Below, piece after piece: positions 45,263 to 54,052 of a stretch of DNA of 64,000 nucleotides. Position 1 is the first letter of the stretch. The number at the start of each line of letters is the position of its first letter. A program made the position numbers and the translations under genes. The DNA comes from Lacihabitans soyangensis (lineage in GTDB: Bacteria; Bacteroidota; Bacteroidia; Cytophagales; Spirosomataceae). The stretch spans positions 1 through 64,000 of the forward strand of contig NZ_RJUF01000181.1 in assembly GCF_024343775.1 (NCBI RefSeq). The letters are read 5' to 3'. The notes under the pieces are model-generated. The model made no database searches, had not been told where the DNA came from, and saw nothing but the letters and a program-made list of their open reading frames with translations.

Positions 45263-46525
45263 TTACGTTTTCAGTTTCTTTTTCTTAGCAGCTGGAAATA
45301 ATACGTTATTCAGGATAAGTCTGTAACCTGCCGAATTGGGATGTAAATTTAGATCTGTGGGTTCTTCATTTACTAAGTGTTGATAATCTTCCGGATCATG
45401 ACCTCCGTAATAAGTATAAAACCCCTTGCCTGCGGTTCCATGAATGTATCTGGCCTCGTTTGAAAGTCTGTTTTCAGCCAAAACCAGTACCTCCGATTTT
45501 ATGTATTGTTTCTTAAAGGCTGTTGTTTGGCCCATAAATCCTTTGATAAGATTCTGATGGTTTTGTGTGAGCATAGTGGGAACAGGATCATATTTAGCCG
45601 AAAATTCGAACAAAGTGAAATAATCGTTGGATTCGGTAACTCCTCTTTCTCCAGGCTGATTATCAATGTCGGAAAATTCCACTTCGTATGGATCTGGCTC
45701 CAAAGTAAAATTTTTAAAGGCAAATGTTCTGTCAAAGTTAAGCTTTGAGTTGGCCTGCGGATCAGAGCCGTCACCGTCATAAACCGACTCCACAATATCA
45801 ATACCTTGTGCTGCTAACGCCACCTCATAAGTATCTGTGGCGTTGCACATAGCAAACATGTATCCACCGCCAAGAACAAACTCGCTGACTTTTTTCGCTA
45901 CAGCTCCTTTTAGTTCTGAAGCTTTTGAATACCCAAATTTCTGGGCTATGCTTTCCACCTCTCGTTTCTGTTCTTGATACCAGGCTGCACTTTTCATACG
46001 AATGAACTTACCATACTGCCCAGTAAAATCTTCGTGGTGCAGATGTAGCCAGTCGTACTCAGGCAATTTTCCGCTCATGACCTCATCGTCGTAGACTTTA
46101 TCGAAGCTTATTTCTGCATAATTAAGAGCCAAGGTAACGGCATCGTCCCAAGGTTGGGCACTTTTTGGGGTATAAACAGCTATTTTTGGAGCTTTCTGGA
46201 GCTTGACTGCATCCATGTTTACATCAGGGTTTTTTACCAATTTTATAATGCCAGCTGCGTCAGCCTCTGATATTACATCATAACTTATGCCTCTTATTAC
46301 ACATTCGTTTATGAAAGATTGACTGGCCGGAAACATAAAACTTCCACCACGGTAGTTAAGCAACCAGTCAATTTCCGTATCGTAATTTTTCAATACCCAA
46401 AATGCCAATCCATAGGCTTTTAGGTGGTTCTTTTGACTTTCGTCCATCGGAATGAACACCTGATTTGCGAATATTCGACTGCTGAATGTCAAAAAAATGA
46501 TAAACGGCAAAATGGCTTTCCTCAT
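45263..46525 (-). CDS. Conserved exported protein, often auto-named asparagine synthetase B
   Basis: This 420-residue exported protein has a signal peptide at about 1-20. Database names for close relatives call this asparagine synthetase B, but I see no N-terminal catalytic Cys for a glutaminase and no SGGxDS PP-loop, so that name looks wrong. FMFPASQSFINEC, YDWLHLHHEDFTGQYGKF, MFAMCNATDTYEVALA and YTYYGGHDPEDYQH are conserved blocks. The ThuA-like feel of YYGGHDPED and repeated aromatic/His segments may point to a glutamine-amidotransferase-like fold, but that is a guess. Confidence 0.7.
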   Translation of the reverse strand: MRKAILPFIIFLTFSSRIFANQVFIPMDESQKNHLKAYGLAFWVLKNYDTEIDWLLNYRGGSFMFPASQSFINECVIRGISYDVISEADAAGIIKLVKNPDVNMDAVKLQKAPKIAVYTPKSAQPWDDAVTLALNYAEISFDKVYDDEVMSGKLPEYDWLHLHHEDFTGQYGKFIRMKSAAWYQEQKREVESIAQKFGYSKASELKGAVAKKVSEFVLGGGYMFAMCNATDTYEVALAAQGIDIVESVYDGDGSDPQANSKLNFDRTFAFKNFTLEPDPYEVEFSDIDNQPGERGVTESNDYFTLFEFSAKYDPVPTMLTQNHQNLIKGFMGQTTAFKKQYIKSEVLVLAENRLSNEARYIHGTAGKGFYTYYGGHDPEDYQHLVNEEPTDLNLHPNSAGYRLILNNVLFPAAKKKKLKT

Positions 46526-46653
46526 TGGCTTGTTTAATTATTTACGAATATTGTAATTTGCATTAAAAACAAAAATACCTCAGAATTATTGTTTTAGTAT
46601 GTTTTTGAATAGCCTTTATTCAAAAATAATTCCAAAGATTTAGAACAAAAAAT

Positions 46654-47895
46654 ATGAATTTAAAAGAGAATATATCTGAAGGCCTAAGGTCGATCAAATC
46701 CAATCTGCTCAGAACAGTGCTTACCGCCGCAATCATAACATTTGGTATAATGTCGTTAGTGGGCATTCTAACGGCAATCGAAGGTATGCAAGGCTCTGTA
46801 AATAAGAGTTTCGAGGGGCTTGGGGTGAATACCTTTGACATAAAAGTGGAGCAAAATAATGGTAGACGCCGAAGAGGTATTGTAAAAAAACAACCAAAGC
46901 CTATTTATTTTCGCCAAGCCTTGGATTACAAAGAAAGTTTCTCCAAGAAAACCAAAGCCATTGTGAGTATTTATACTTTTGCCTCTCAAGGCGAAACCGT
47001 GAAGTATGAAACAGAGAAATCAAACCCGAATATTATAGTTGTTGGTGCTGACGAAAACTATCTGAACTTGAAGGGTTATAAGATTCAATCCGGAAGAAAT
47101 ATTTCTGAAAATGATAGATTCTATTCCAATAAAATGGTTCTGATTGGTTTTGAAGTAGCTCAGAAGTTTTTTCCAGAAGTAAGCCCTATTGGAAAGAATA
47201 TCACATTGATGGGTGAAAAATTCAATATCGCCGGTGTTTTGGAAAAGAAAGGAAGTATAACTGGTGGTGATGACGACAGAGTTACTATCATACCACTTGA
47301 AGTTGCTAGAAATTTTGACCAAAATGGAGTATTCTCATACCAAATTACCACCTCGGTGCCTGATGCCATAGATTTGGACTATACCTTAGCAGAGGCTACT
47401 TCGGTAATGCGAATTGTGAGGGGAGATAAAGTTTATGATGAAGATTCCTTTAAAATAGAACGTTCAGACGCACTTTTAAATGACTTAAACGAAGTAACAG
47501 GCTATTTAAGAATTGGAGGCTTCGGAATTTCCATCATAACCCTTCTTGGAGCCTCTATAGCTCTTATGAACATTATGATGGTATCGGTAACAGAAAGAAC
47601 CCGTGAAATAGGTATTAGAAAAGCTCTTGGAGCCTCTCCAACAAAAATAAGGTTACAGTTTTTGATAGAAGCCATCGTGATCTGTATCATCGGTGGGCTT
47701 GCTGGGGTATTTTTAGGTATTGCAGCTGGCAATGTGGTATCGTTTTTCATGACTGGAGGTGGTAGTTTTGTAGTACCTTGGAACTGGATTTTACTTGGTT
47801 TGGTAGTGTGCGTAATAGTCGGTTTATTATCAGGCTATTATCCTGCATATAAAGCATCTAAACTTGATCCTATTGAGTCCCTAAGATACGAATAA
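46654..47895 (+). CDS. MacB/FtsX-type ABC transporter permease
   Basis: This 413-residue permease has one N-terminal membrane segment, a large periplasmic MacB_PCD domain (about 50-255) and three C-terminal membrane segments of the FtsX domain. LEIGIRKALGAS-like REIGIRKALGASPTKI and the end motif YYPAYKASKLDPIESLRYE are characteristic. These are mechanotransmission transporters that use a separate LolD-type ATPase. No ATPase or membrane-fusion gene is adjacent, so its partner must be elsewhere. Confidence 0.92.
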   Translation: MNLKENISEGLRSIKSNLLRTVLTAAIITFGIMSLVGILTAIEGMQGSVNKSFEGLGVNTFDIKVEQNNGRRRRGIVKKQPKPIYFRQALDYKESFSKKTKAIVSIYTFASQGETVKYETEKSNPNIIVVGADENYLNLKGYKIQSGRNISENDRFYSNKMVLIGFEVAQKFFPEVSPIGKNITLMGEKFNIAGVLEKKGSITGGDDDRVTIIPLEVARNFDQNGVFSYQITTSVPDAIDLDYTLAEATSVMRIVRGDKVYDEDSFKIERSDALLNDLNEVTGYLRIGGFGISIITLLGASIALMNIMMVSVTERTREIGIRKALGASPTKIRLQFLIEAIVICIIGGLAGVFLGIAAGNVVSFFMTGGGSFVVPWNWILLGLVVCVIVGLLSGYYPAYKASKLDPIESLRYE

Positions 47896-47959
47896 GACCA
47901 TTTCGTGATGTATTTGAAGAAATTAATTCAAAAATATTTCAAAAAATAATGCTTGAAAA

Positions 47960-47991
47960 CTTGGACTCTTAAAAATCATATTCTACTTTTG
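47960..47991 (+). promoter_or_regulatory. Promoter of tRNA-Leu
   Basis: CTTG at 47960-47963 and TACTTTTG at 47984-47991 are 20 bp apart, near the Bacteroidota consensus. The tRNA begins 20 bases downstream. Confidence 0.6.
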
Positions 47992-48011
47992 CACTCCCAA
48001 CACGAAGACAC

Positions 48012-48095
48012 GCCCGGATGGCGGAATTGGTAGACGCGTTGGTCTCAAACACCAATGAGGTTACACTCGTGCCGGTTCGACTCCGGCTCCGGGTA
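48012..48095 (+). tRNA. tRNA-Leu (anticodon CAA)
   Basis: An 84-base gene with a 7-bp acceptor stem (GCCCGGA with TCCGGGT, the outer pair G-T), anticodon loop CTCAAAC giving CAA (reads codon TTG), a long variable arm as in class II tRNAs and the T arm GCCGG-TTCGACT-CCGGC. The terminal CCA is not encoded. Discriminator base is A, as expected for leucine. It has its own promoter and terminator. Confidence 0.95.
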
Positions 48096-48100
48096 CAGAA

Positions 48101-48133
48101 GGCTCCTAAAGAAATTTAGGAGTCTTTTTTTTT
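48101..48133 (+). terminator. Terminator of tRNA-Leu
   Basis: GGCTCCTAAA (48101-48110), loop GAAA, TTTAGGAG and a T tract from 48125. Confidence 0.9.
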
Positions 48134-48347
48134 GTTTACAGAAATCTCAAATAGGTAATCTTCATTTTTTATTTCGGATTAAAAAAAACAATGATTTTGA
48201 CGGTAGAAACACAATAGCAGTGAGTAGTCCTTAATAAATTTGATCTTTTTTGAATCTGATCAATCGAAGTAATCTAAATAAAATAACAAGTGAAATAAAA
48301 ATCGAATCTTGGGTAGAATTATAACAGAGAAAAACTGAATAATATAC

Positions 48348-48379
48348 AAAAAAAAAGGACTGGAACAAATGTTCCAGCC
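48348..48379 (-). terminator. Intrinsic terminator of the candidate small RNA
   Basis: On the minus strand CTGGAAC pairs with GTTCCAG around ATTT, extended by a G-C and a G-T pair, then nine T (48356-48348). There is no annotated gene in front of it, so a small transcript must be assumed. Confidence 0.82.
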
Positions 48380-48458
48380 TTTCCCGCTACTAAATCCACA
48401 CAACTTTTATCTTAAATATCTTATTTCTTTCTTTACATGTCCAGCTCTTGCTGATGAC
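48352..48458 (-). ncRNA. Candidate small RNA or leaderless 17-residue peptide unit
   Basis: A TACTTTTG -7 box (minus, 48470-48463) and a strong terminator (to 48348) bracket about 105 bases. The 5' end can fold as CAGC-AAGA-GCTG. An ATG at 48460, three bases after the -7 box, opens a 17-codon frame ending at 48407 (peptide MSSARAGHVKKEIRYLR), but it would lie at or before the transcript start, so translation would need a leaderless mRNA. I cannot say whether the product is RNA or peptide. I do not recognise it as 6S, tmRNA, SRP RNA or RNase P RNA. Confidence 0.5.
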
Positions 48459-48462
48459 ATTA

Positions 48463-48470
48463 CAAAAGTA
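48463..48470 (-). promoter_or_regulatory. -7 box of the candidate small RNA
   Basis: TACTTTTG on the minus strand. The upstream TTTG is 16 bp away, shorter than the ideal 19. Confidence 0.5.
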
Positions 48471-48471
48471 A

Positions 48472-48911
48472 TCCTTTTTTTTAAATCAAAAAAAAAAACA
48501 AAAACATTTTTTTAAAAATTTCGCAAAAAGTTGGAAAATTGTTCGATATAATATCCATTTTTTTACATTTTTTGAAGACAAAAACAATCACAAATATCTC
48601 ATTTTTAGAACACTGTAAAATGACGTATCCGTTTAATAACTTTTTTTCAAAGAAAAATTATTCAGAAAAAAACTTAAAAAAAATTGATATATATCAATTC
48701 AAGGGTCTTGTAAATTGCTTTTTGAGGCCTAAAATTCATTTTTTATTAACCACAGAATAAAATTTTCTAATGTCCCGATAGAAAACCGCAGCTTTTTAGG
48801 CCAAAACTATACAAATGTATGAATAACAATATACTTTTGAATAAGTGATTATCCTAATCTATATTTTTTCTTGAAAGTCGATAATCTATTAGTAATACTT
48901 GGTTTTTAGCA
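48472..48911. other. AT-rich intergenic region, no gene seen
   Basis: About 440 bases of A/T-rich sequence with several A and T runs. A plus-strand frame at 48539-48760 is low complexity and not believed. No RNA gene or repeat was recognised. Confidence 0.6.
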
Positions 48912-49709
48912 CTAGTCTACAACTGATATTTTATCTCCAACGTTAACTTTACCTACGTTGTGAACAACCAAGTTCTGACCAAACAATATCTTGTTGCCAA
49001 ATTTTCTGATTTTTGATAATGTTAAAGAAGGCTCATTTGAAAACTTTAGAGAATCGGGATTTAAATTGGGTACATTACATCTGGCACAAGGTTTTACTCC
49101 ATAAAGCTCAACATCATTAATTTTGATCTTTTTTAGCTTATCCTCATGAAAGGCTTCAATATTTTTGACAACGATATTGGGCCTGAATCTTTCCATTGGG
49201 ATGTATTCTGGACAAACGGAGTTCAGATAATCAAGAGAGCCCTCACTAATAATTAGAACTGGATAACCGTCAGACAGACTGGTGTGCTCTTTGCCTGTTA
49301 CCGAATAATCTGGATCGATAGGCCGGATTGATTCGTTAGGCTGATAAACCAATTCTACCTTTCGCCCGATTTGATTGCTAAACCATAGGTTTATTTCGGG
49401 CGGACCAAGGGTAGCCAACACTTCATCTTCCCATATTTGCACTTTTTTATATTGATTCGATTCAATCTCAAGTGGAATGTTTATTTGCTCTTTGTTTAAA
49501 GTGTTTGTAACAATTAGACATTCTTCACTTAATGTCATTGCAAACCTTGATAAAACGGGAAGCTCTCGTTGCGACAAAAAACGATTGTTTTCATCAATAA
49601 GCATCCATCGTCTATCGTATTTCAATCCTCTTATTTCTACTGTAGAACTTTGTAGCGAAATACCGCCGAGGGATTTAATGGGGTAAATAAAAAGGCCGGT
49701 AATTTCCAT
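48912..49709 (-). CDS. MOSC domain protein (N-terminal beta barrel)
   Basis: This 265-residue protein starts MEITGLFIYPIKSLGGI, the N-terminal MOSC-associated barrel; the C-terminal MOSC domain holds the conserved Cys in GVKPCARCNVPNLNPD. MOSC proteins carry sulfur or bind the molybdenum cofactor, as in mARC/YcbX-type N-hydroxylated-compound reductases; there is no C-terminal ferredoxin domain here, so it is the short form. It stands alone. Confidence 0.87.
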   Translation of the reverse strand: MEITGLFIYPIKSLGGISLQSSTVEIRGLKYDRRWMLIDENNRFLSQRELPVLSRFAMTLSEECLIVTNTLNKEQINIPLEIESNQYKKVQIWEDEVLATLGPPEINLWFSNQIGRKVELVYQPNESIRPIDPDYSVTGKEHTSLSDGYPVLIISEGSLDYLNSVCPEYIPMERFRPNIVVKNIEAFHEDKLKKIKINDVELYGVKPCARCNVPNLNPDSLKFSNEPSLTLSKIRKFGNKILFGQNLVVHNVGKVNVGDKISVVD

Positions 49710-49894
49710 AATAAAGATTATTGGATAATTTATTTCTGTCTCTGTTTTCTCAAAATGTTGGTTTTAAAACAATTGGCTCTGAGACCAGTTTGTTTTCCGT
49801 AGACATTATCAAATAAATGATAATTATTTTCCAAAAATAGCTAACGAATTAGCTCAATTGTAGAAATAGATTTCGAAAATTGACAATAGCTTAC

Positions 49895-49902
49895 TATTTT
49901 TG
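49895..49902 (+). promoter_or_regulatory. -7 box for pyruvate dehydrogenase E1-beta gene
   Basis: TATTTTTG matches TAnnTTTG, 49 bases before the ATG at 49952. No TTTG at ideal distance (TTTC at 20 bp). Confidence 0.45.
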
Positions 49903-49951
49903 TAAACCATTTGGGGACTTTACCCGAAATTAATTTATTTATAAGCCAAAA

Positions 49952-50935
49952 ATGAGAGAAATTCAATTTAGAGATGCTGTAAAGGAGGCCATGTCAGAAG
50001 AGATGCGTCGTGATGAGACAATATTCTTAATGGGTGAGGAAGTAGCCGAATACAATGGTGCTTACAAAGCTAGCCAAGGTATGTTGGACGAGTTTGGGCC
50101 TAAAAGAGTTATTGACACCCCGATTGCCGAGTTGGGTTTTGCAGGTATTGGTGTAGGTGCGGCTATCAATGGATGTCGTCCTATTATTGAGTTCATGACT
50201 TTCAACTTTTCACTTGTAGCAATAGATCAAATTATAAACAGTGCGGCTAAAATAATGGCCATGTCTGCAGGACAATATTCTTGTCCTATAGTTTTTAGAG
50301 GCCCTACAGGCAATGCAGGCCAACTGGGAGCTCAACACTCTCAAAATTTCGAGAATTGGTTTGCCAATACACCTGGTTTGAAGGTGGTAGTACCGTCAAG
50401 TCCTTACGAGTGCAAAGGTCTATTGAAGGCTTCTATCAGAGACAATGACCCTGTAATTTTTATGGAGTCTGAGCAAATGTACGGCGACAAAGGAATGATT
50501 CCTGACGGTGAGTACATATTACCAATAGGTAAAGCAAATGTGATTCAAGAAGGCAAGGATGTGACGATTGTTTCTTTTGGAAAAATGATCCCAAGAGTAG
50601 TTTTGCCAGCTATTGAGGAGTTGACAAAAGAAGGCATAAGCGTTGAATTAATAGATTTGAGAACAGTCAGACCAATTGATTACCAAACAGTTATAGATTC
50701 AGTAAAGAAAACAAACAGATGTGTGGTGGTGGAAGAAGCTTGGCCTTTAGCTGCTATCTCTTCCGAAATAACTTATCATCTTCAGAGATATGCATTTGAC
50801 TATTTGGATGCTCCAGTTATTAGAGTTAACAACATGGATATTCCTTTACACTACGCTCCTACCTTAATAGAAGCTACCTTGCCGAACGTCGCGAGAACAA
50901 TAGATGCGGTAAAGAAAGTTTTGAACAAAAAATAA
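49952..50935 (+). CDS. pdhB: Pyruvate dehydrogenase E1 component, beta subunit
   Basis: This 327-residue thiamine-diphosphate-dependent subunit works with a separate alpha subunit to decarboxylate pyruvate (or a branched 2-oxo acid). The N-terminal MREIQFRDAVKEAMSEEM, GEEVAEYNGAYKAS and later RTVRPIDYQTV are typical. The alpha subunit is not adjacent, and the E2 gene is about 10 kb away at 60747, so the complex is encoded at scattered loci. It ends in a strong terminator. Confidence 0.92.
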   Translation: MREIQFRDAVKEAMSEEMRRDETIFLMGEEVAEYNGAYKASQGMLDEFGPKRVIDTPIAELGFAGIGVGAAINGCRPIIEFMTFNFSLVAIDQIINSAAKIMAMSAGQYSCPIVFRGPTGNAGQLGAQHSQNFENWFANTPGLKVVVPSSPYECKGLLKASIRDNDPVIFMESEQMYGDKGMIPDGEYILPIGKANVIQEGKDVTIVSFGKMIPRVVLPAIEELTKEGISVELIDLRTVRPIDYQTVIDSVKKTNRCVVVEEAWPLAAISSEITYHLQRYAFDYLDAPVIRVNNMDIPLHYAPTLIEATLPNVARTIDAVKKVLNKK

Positions 50936-50960
50936 GTTTTAGTCGGAACAAAACAAATAA

Positions 50961-50987
50961 AAAAAGGAGCAAATGCTCCTTTTTTTT
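50961..50987. terminator. Bidirectional terminator between E1-beta and ppa
   Basis: AAAAAGGAGC, loop AAAT, GCTCCTTTTT and a T run. The plus-strand T run overlaps the ppa stop codon at 50986-50988. Confidence 0.85.
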
Positions 50988-51606
50988 ATTTCAATGGATT
51001 AAAAATCAAATCCCTATAATCTTCCATTGATTTCTTAATAACCTCTCCTGCCCCTTCCTTGCCATATTCATAGGCAATCTCACAATGCTGAGGTTCGCCA
51101 GGTAAATTCTTGTAAGTCAAAAAGTAATGCTTCAATTTTTCAACAACTCCACCTGGTAATTCAGAGATATCGTTGAAATTTCCATAAATTTGGTCACCCG
51201 TAAGTACGGCTATAATTTTATCATCAGCTTCTCCTTTGTCAATAAAACAAAATCCACCAATCGGCCTTGCTTGCAACAAAATATCACCATGAGGTATATG
51301 ATGTGAAGACAAAACACAAATATCTAGTGGGTCCCCATCGCCCACTTTAATTGCTGTGGCTCCTTTTTCTCTAGCAAACTCTGCCACTTTGTCTCCACAG
51401 TAGGTTTGAGGAATAAATCCATACAAGGCAGGAACGATATTGGAATATTTTTGCGGTCTATCTATCTTAAGAAAGCCTGATTCTTTGTCAATTTCGTATT
51501 TAATGGTGTCTGACGGTACGATCTCAATAAAGGTCGTGACAACTTCTGGGGCATCTGGCCCTACCGAAATGCCATGCCATGGATGTGCTTTGTATACTGG
51601 TTTCAT
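50986..51606 (-). CDS. ppa: Inorganic pyrophosphatase, family I
   Basis: This 206-residue soluble pyrophosphatase hydrolyses pyrophosphate to drive biosynthesis. GDGDPLDICVLS carries the metal-binding Asp cluster; YGFIPQTYCGD and the preceding EIDKESG are also typical. The size is slightly above the bacterial 175-residue form. A TATATTTG box lies at 51630-51623, 17 bases before the ATG. It is convergent with the E1-beta gene, sharing a terminator. Confidence 0.93.
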   Translation of the reverse strand: MKPVYKAHPWHGISVGPDAPEVVTTFIEIVPSDTIKYEIDKESGFLKIDRPQKYSNIVPALYGFIPQTYCGDKVAEFAREKGATAIKVGDGDPLDICVLSSHHIPHGDILLQARPIGGFCFIDKGEADDKIIAVLTGDQIYGNFNDISELPGGVVEKLKHYFLTYKNLPGEPQHCEIAYEYGKEGAGEVIKKSMEDYRDLIFNPLK

Positions 51607-51726
51607 TCTCTTTTATTTTCTGCAAATATAATCCCAATTTGAACTTCAATCAGGAATAAAAAGTAGAAAAATAAAAACTTAGACAACTTTTTTATTGTTA
51701 AACTCGTAAAAGAAAATAAATAATTG

Positions 51727-51753
51727 AAAAATATTTGGTGTTCAAATATTTTT
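51727..51753. repeat. Perfect 11-bp inverted repeat in divergent region
   Basis: AAAAATATTTG (51727-51737), spacer GTGTT, CAAATATTTTT (51743-51753). It lies between ppa and the 51845 gene. It could be an operator, or a terminator-like hairpin (T run follows on the plus strand), but no plus-strand gene precedes it. Confidence 0.6.
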
Positions 51754-51844
51754 TGCACGATTTTAGTGTTTTATTTAGAATCACGGGATTAAAACAAACG
51801 AGACCTGAACATTATATAAATATTGTTTTTCTAAAAGTACAAAA

Positions 51845-52189
51845 ATGAACAAACCAAGGGCCATCAAAGATTACGCAAAGCTTTCAGATGATATGCAGGA
51901 GCAGATAAAGCTTTTCTATCCAAACGGATTTTCTGACCATCTGATTAGATTTACCGACAAAGACGGAAAAAATGTAAGTGCCTTGCCATACGAGACTGAG
52001 GATAAGTATTATTTGATTAGAATGACAAACTTACAAGCTCAAAAAATAATCAAAGATGACACAGATTATGACGATGACGGCAATTTAAAAGACGATATTA
52101 AAGATGATTACGAAGACAAATATACCGACTTGGACACCATGAGGGTGGGAAGCGGTAGAAAGTCAGACGAGGACGAAGATTACGATTGA
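51845..52189 (+). CDS. Small acidic hypothetical protein
   Basis: This 114-residue cytoplasmic protein has an ordered N-terminal half (MNKPRAIKDYAKLSDDMQEQ and the RFTDKDGKNVSALPYETEDKYY region) and a very acidic C-terminal tail of about 40 residues (many Asp, Glu, with Lys). Similar proteins occur widely in Cytophagales, but I know no function. No signal or membrane segment. Transcribed alone, from a region holding a perfect inverted repeat. Confidence 0.7.
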   Translation: MNKPRAIKDYAKLSDDMQEQIKLFYPNGFSDHLIRFTDKDGKNVSALPYETEDKYYLIRMTNLQAQKIIKDDTDYDDDGNLKDDIKDDYEDKYTDLDTMRVGSGRKSDEDEDYD

Positions 52190-52273
52190 TGTTAAAAATA
52201 TGTTAACAGCGAGGATATTGGTTTAATTTTTGTCCTGTTATCGTTGTAAAAAGTATAATTTAAAGTATTAATA

Positions 52274-52702
52274 ATGAAAAACATAGTTTTAGTCCTTTTA
52301 TTGGGCATTTCCAAAATGGTTTTGGCTCAAGATTCTGGGATAAAGTTTGAAAAGAGCAATTGGAATCAAGCAATTCAAAAAGCCAAAGCTGAGAATAAGA
52401 TAATTTTCATGGATGCTTACACCAGCTGGTGTGGTCCTTGTAAATCTATGCAGGCAAGAGTTTTTCCTGACAAAAAAGTCGGTGATTATTTCAACGAAAA
52501 TTTTATCAATGTCAAAATTGATATGGAGCAAGGTGAAGGCCCTGCGATTGCGTTAAAGTATCCAGTTAGAGGATATCCAACCTTATTTTTCATAGACCCT
52601 AAATCTGGAAAAATTGTCAATCAAGCACTAGGCTATAAAAGCACGGAGCAATTGATACAAATTGGCGAGCAAACACAGCAGAAGAAAAAAGCCTCAATCT
52701 AA
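52274..52702 (+). CDS. Exported thioredoxin-like protein
   Basis: This 142-residue protein has a signal peptide (about 1-18, cleaved after VLAQ). The thioredoxin fold follows, with the active site WCGPCK near residues 54-59 and the cis-Pro segment RGYPTLFF. It is probably a periplasmic reductant. It follows the acidic protein by 84 bases with a possible shared transcript. A terminator follows. Confidence 0.88.
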   Translation: MKNIVLVLLLGISKMVLAQDSGIKFEKSNWNQAIQKAKAENKIIFMDAYTSWCGPCKSMQARVFPDKKVGDYFNENFINVKIDMEQGEGPAIALKYPVRGYPTLFFIDPKSGKIVNQALGYKSTEQLIQIGEQTQQKKKASI

Positions 52703-52723
52703 TTTGGACACAAACGTTTTATC

Positions 52724-52757
52724 AAAAGGTAAACAAGCGATTGTTTACCTTTTTTTG
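52724..52757 (+). terminator. Intrinsic terminator after thioredoxin-like gene
   Basis: AGGTAAACAA (52727-52736), loop GCGA, TTGTTTACCT (52741-52750) and a T run. Confidence 0.9.
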
Positions 52758-52843
52758 TTATCTAAAACCCGCTAATAATATTCAATTCCAAGCATTAATA
52801 TCAAAAAATGGGTTTAGATAATCTGAAAATTCAATTCAATGTC

Positions 52844-52851
52844 TATCTTTG
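52844..52851 (+). promoter_or_regulatory. -7 box for thiolase gene
   Basis: TATCTTTG, matching TAnnTTTG, 16 bases before the ATG at 52868. Confidence 0.5.
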
Positions 52852-52867
52852 AATTTTAATAATTAAC

Positions 52868-54052
52868 ATGAAAGAAGTTTATATTGTAGCCGCAAAACGC
52901 ACACCTATTGGGAGTTTTGGTGGAGTTTTAGCCAATGTTTCAGCCGTAAGACTTGGTGCAGAGATCGTAAAACAAACCTTACAAGATTCTAAAGTAAGGA
53001 AAGAAGATATCGGTGAGCTTTATTTTGGATCCGTAGTACAGGCCAATCTGGGTCAAGCTCCGGCCACTCAAGTTGCTTTGGGTGCAGGTTTGCCTAACTC
53101 CATACCTACCACTCTTATCAATAAAGTATGTGCTTCGGGTATGAAAGCCACGATGTTGGCCGCTCAAAGTATTGCACTAGGTCAAAACGAGGTTGTGGTC
53201 TCCGGAGGAATGGAAAATATGTCTCAGATTCCTTTTTATCTAGAAAAAGCAAGATACGGATATGGATATGGTAACGGAGTTTTGATTGATGGTCTTGCAA
53301 AAGACGGATTGACGGATGTCTATCAGCAAAAGGCAATGGGTTGCTTTGCAGATGCCACGGCCAATACCTACAACATTTCAAGAGAAGAACAAGACGAGTT
53401 CGCTATAAACTCATATAAAAAAGCCGCTCTAAATACTTCCAATGGGAATTTTTCAGCCGAGATATGTCCAATTGAAATCACCGATAAAAAAGGTAATGTT
53501 ACAGTAATTTCTGAAGATGAAGAGTTTAGGAAGGTTAACTTTGACAAAATACCAACCTTAAAACCTGTTTTCAGCAAAGAAGGTACAGTGACTGCAGCAA
53601 ATGCCTCGACGATTAATGACGGAGCTGCGGCCCTGATTCTTGTTTCGGAGGATTATTTACATGAATATCAATTAGAACCTTTGGCCAAAATAATTTCATA
53701 CGCAGATGGTTCTAGAGAGCCCGAATGGTTCACTACGGCACCAATAATTGCAGCCGAAAAGGCCTTAAAAAATGGAAATTTAAATATCTCAGACATTGAT
53801 TATTTCGAAGTGAACGAGGCTTTTGCTGTTGTTCCAATGGCATTTGCACAGCATTTTGGTATAGAAGATAATAAACTCAATGCATTTGGAGGTGCAGTGG
53901 CGATTGGCCATCCACTCGGTTGCTCTGGTGCAAGAATAATTGTCACCCTGTTGAATGTACTTCAAAATAAAGGTGGAAAGTATGGAATGGCGGCTATCTG
54001 TAACGGGGGCGGTGGTGCAAGTGCAATAATCGTTGAAAATCTAAGATTCTAA
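52868..54052 (+). CDS. Thiolase (acetyl-CoA acetyltransferase)
   Basis: This 394-residue thiolase has the nucleophilic Cys C88 in NKVCASGMKA, the histidine in GHPLGCSGARI and the second Cys in CNGGGGAS. The biosynthetic or degradative direction cannot be decided from sequence; ACAT-type condensation of two acetyl-CoA is most often annotated. The 3' end overlaps the convergent hisD stop by 12 bases. No beta-oxidation genes are adjacent. Confidence 0.92.
   Translation: MKEVYIVAAKRTPIGSFGGVLANVSAVRLGAEIVKQTLQDSKVRKEDIGELYFGSVVQANLGQAPATQVALGAGLPNSIPTTLINKVCASGMKATMLAAQSIALGQNEVVVSGGMENMSQIPFYLEKARYGYGYGNGVLIDGLAKDGLTDVYQQKAMGCFADATANTYNISREEQDEFAINSYKKAALNTSNGNFSAEICPIEITDKKGNVTVISEDEEFRKVNFDKIPTLKPVFSKEGTVTAANASTINDGAAALILVSEDYLHEYQLEPLAKIISYADGSREPEWFTTAPIIAAEKALKNGNLNISDIDYFEVNEAFAVVPMAFAQHFGIEDNKLNAFGGAVAIGHPLGCSGARIIVTLLNVLQNKGGKYGMAAICNGGGGASAIIVENLRF

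Noticed and set aside
48539-48760. Plus-strand frame of 73 codons in AT-rich gap
   Set aside because: Low-complexity Phe/Lys/Asn composition, no promoter or family, and very A/T-rich DNA.
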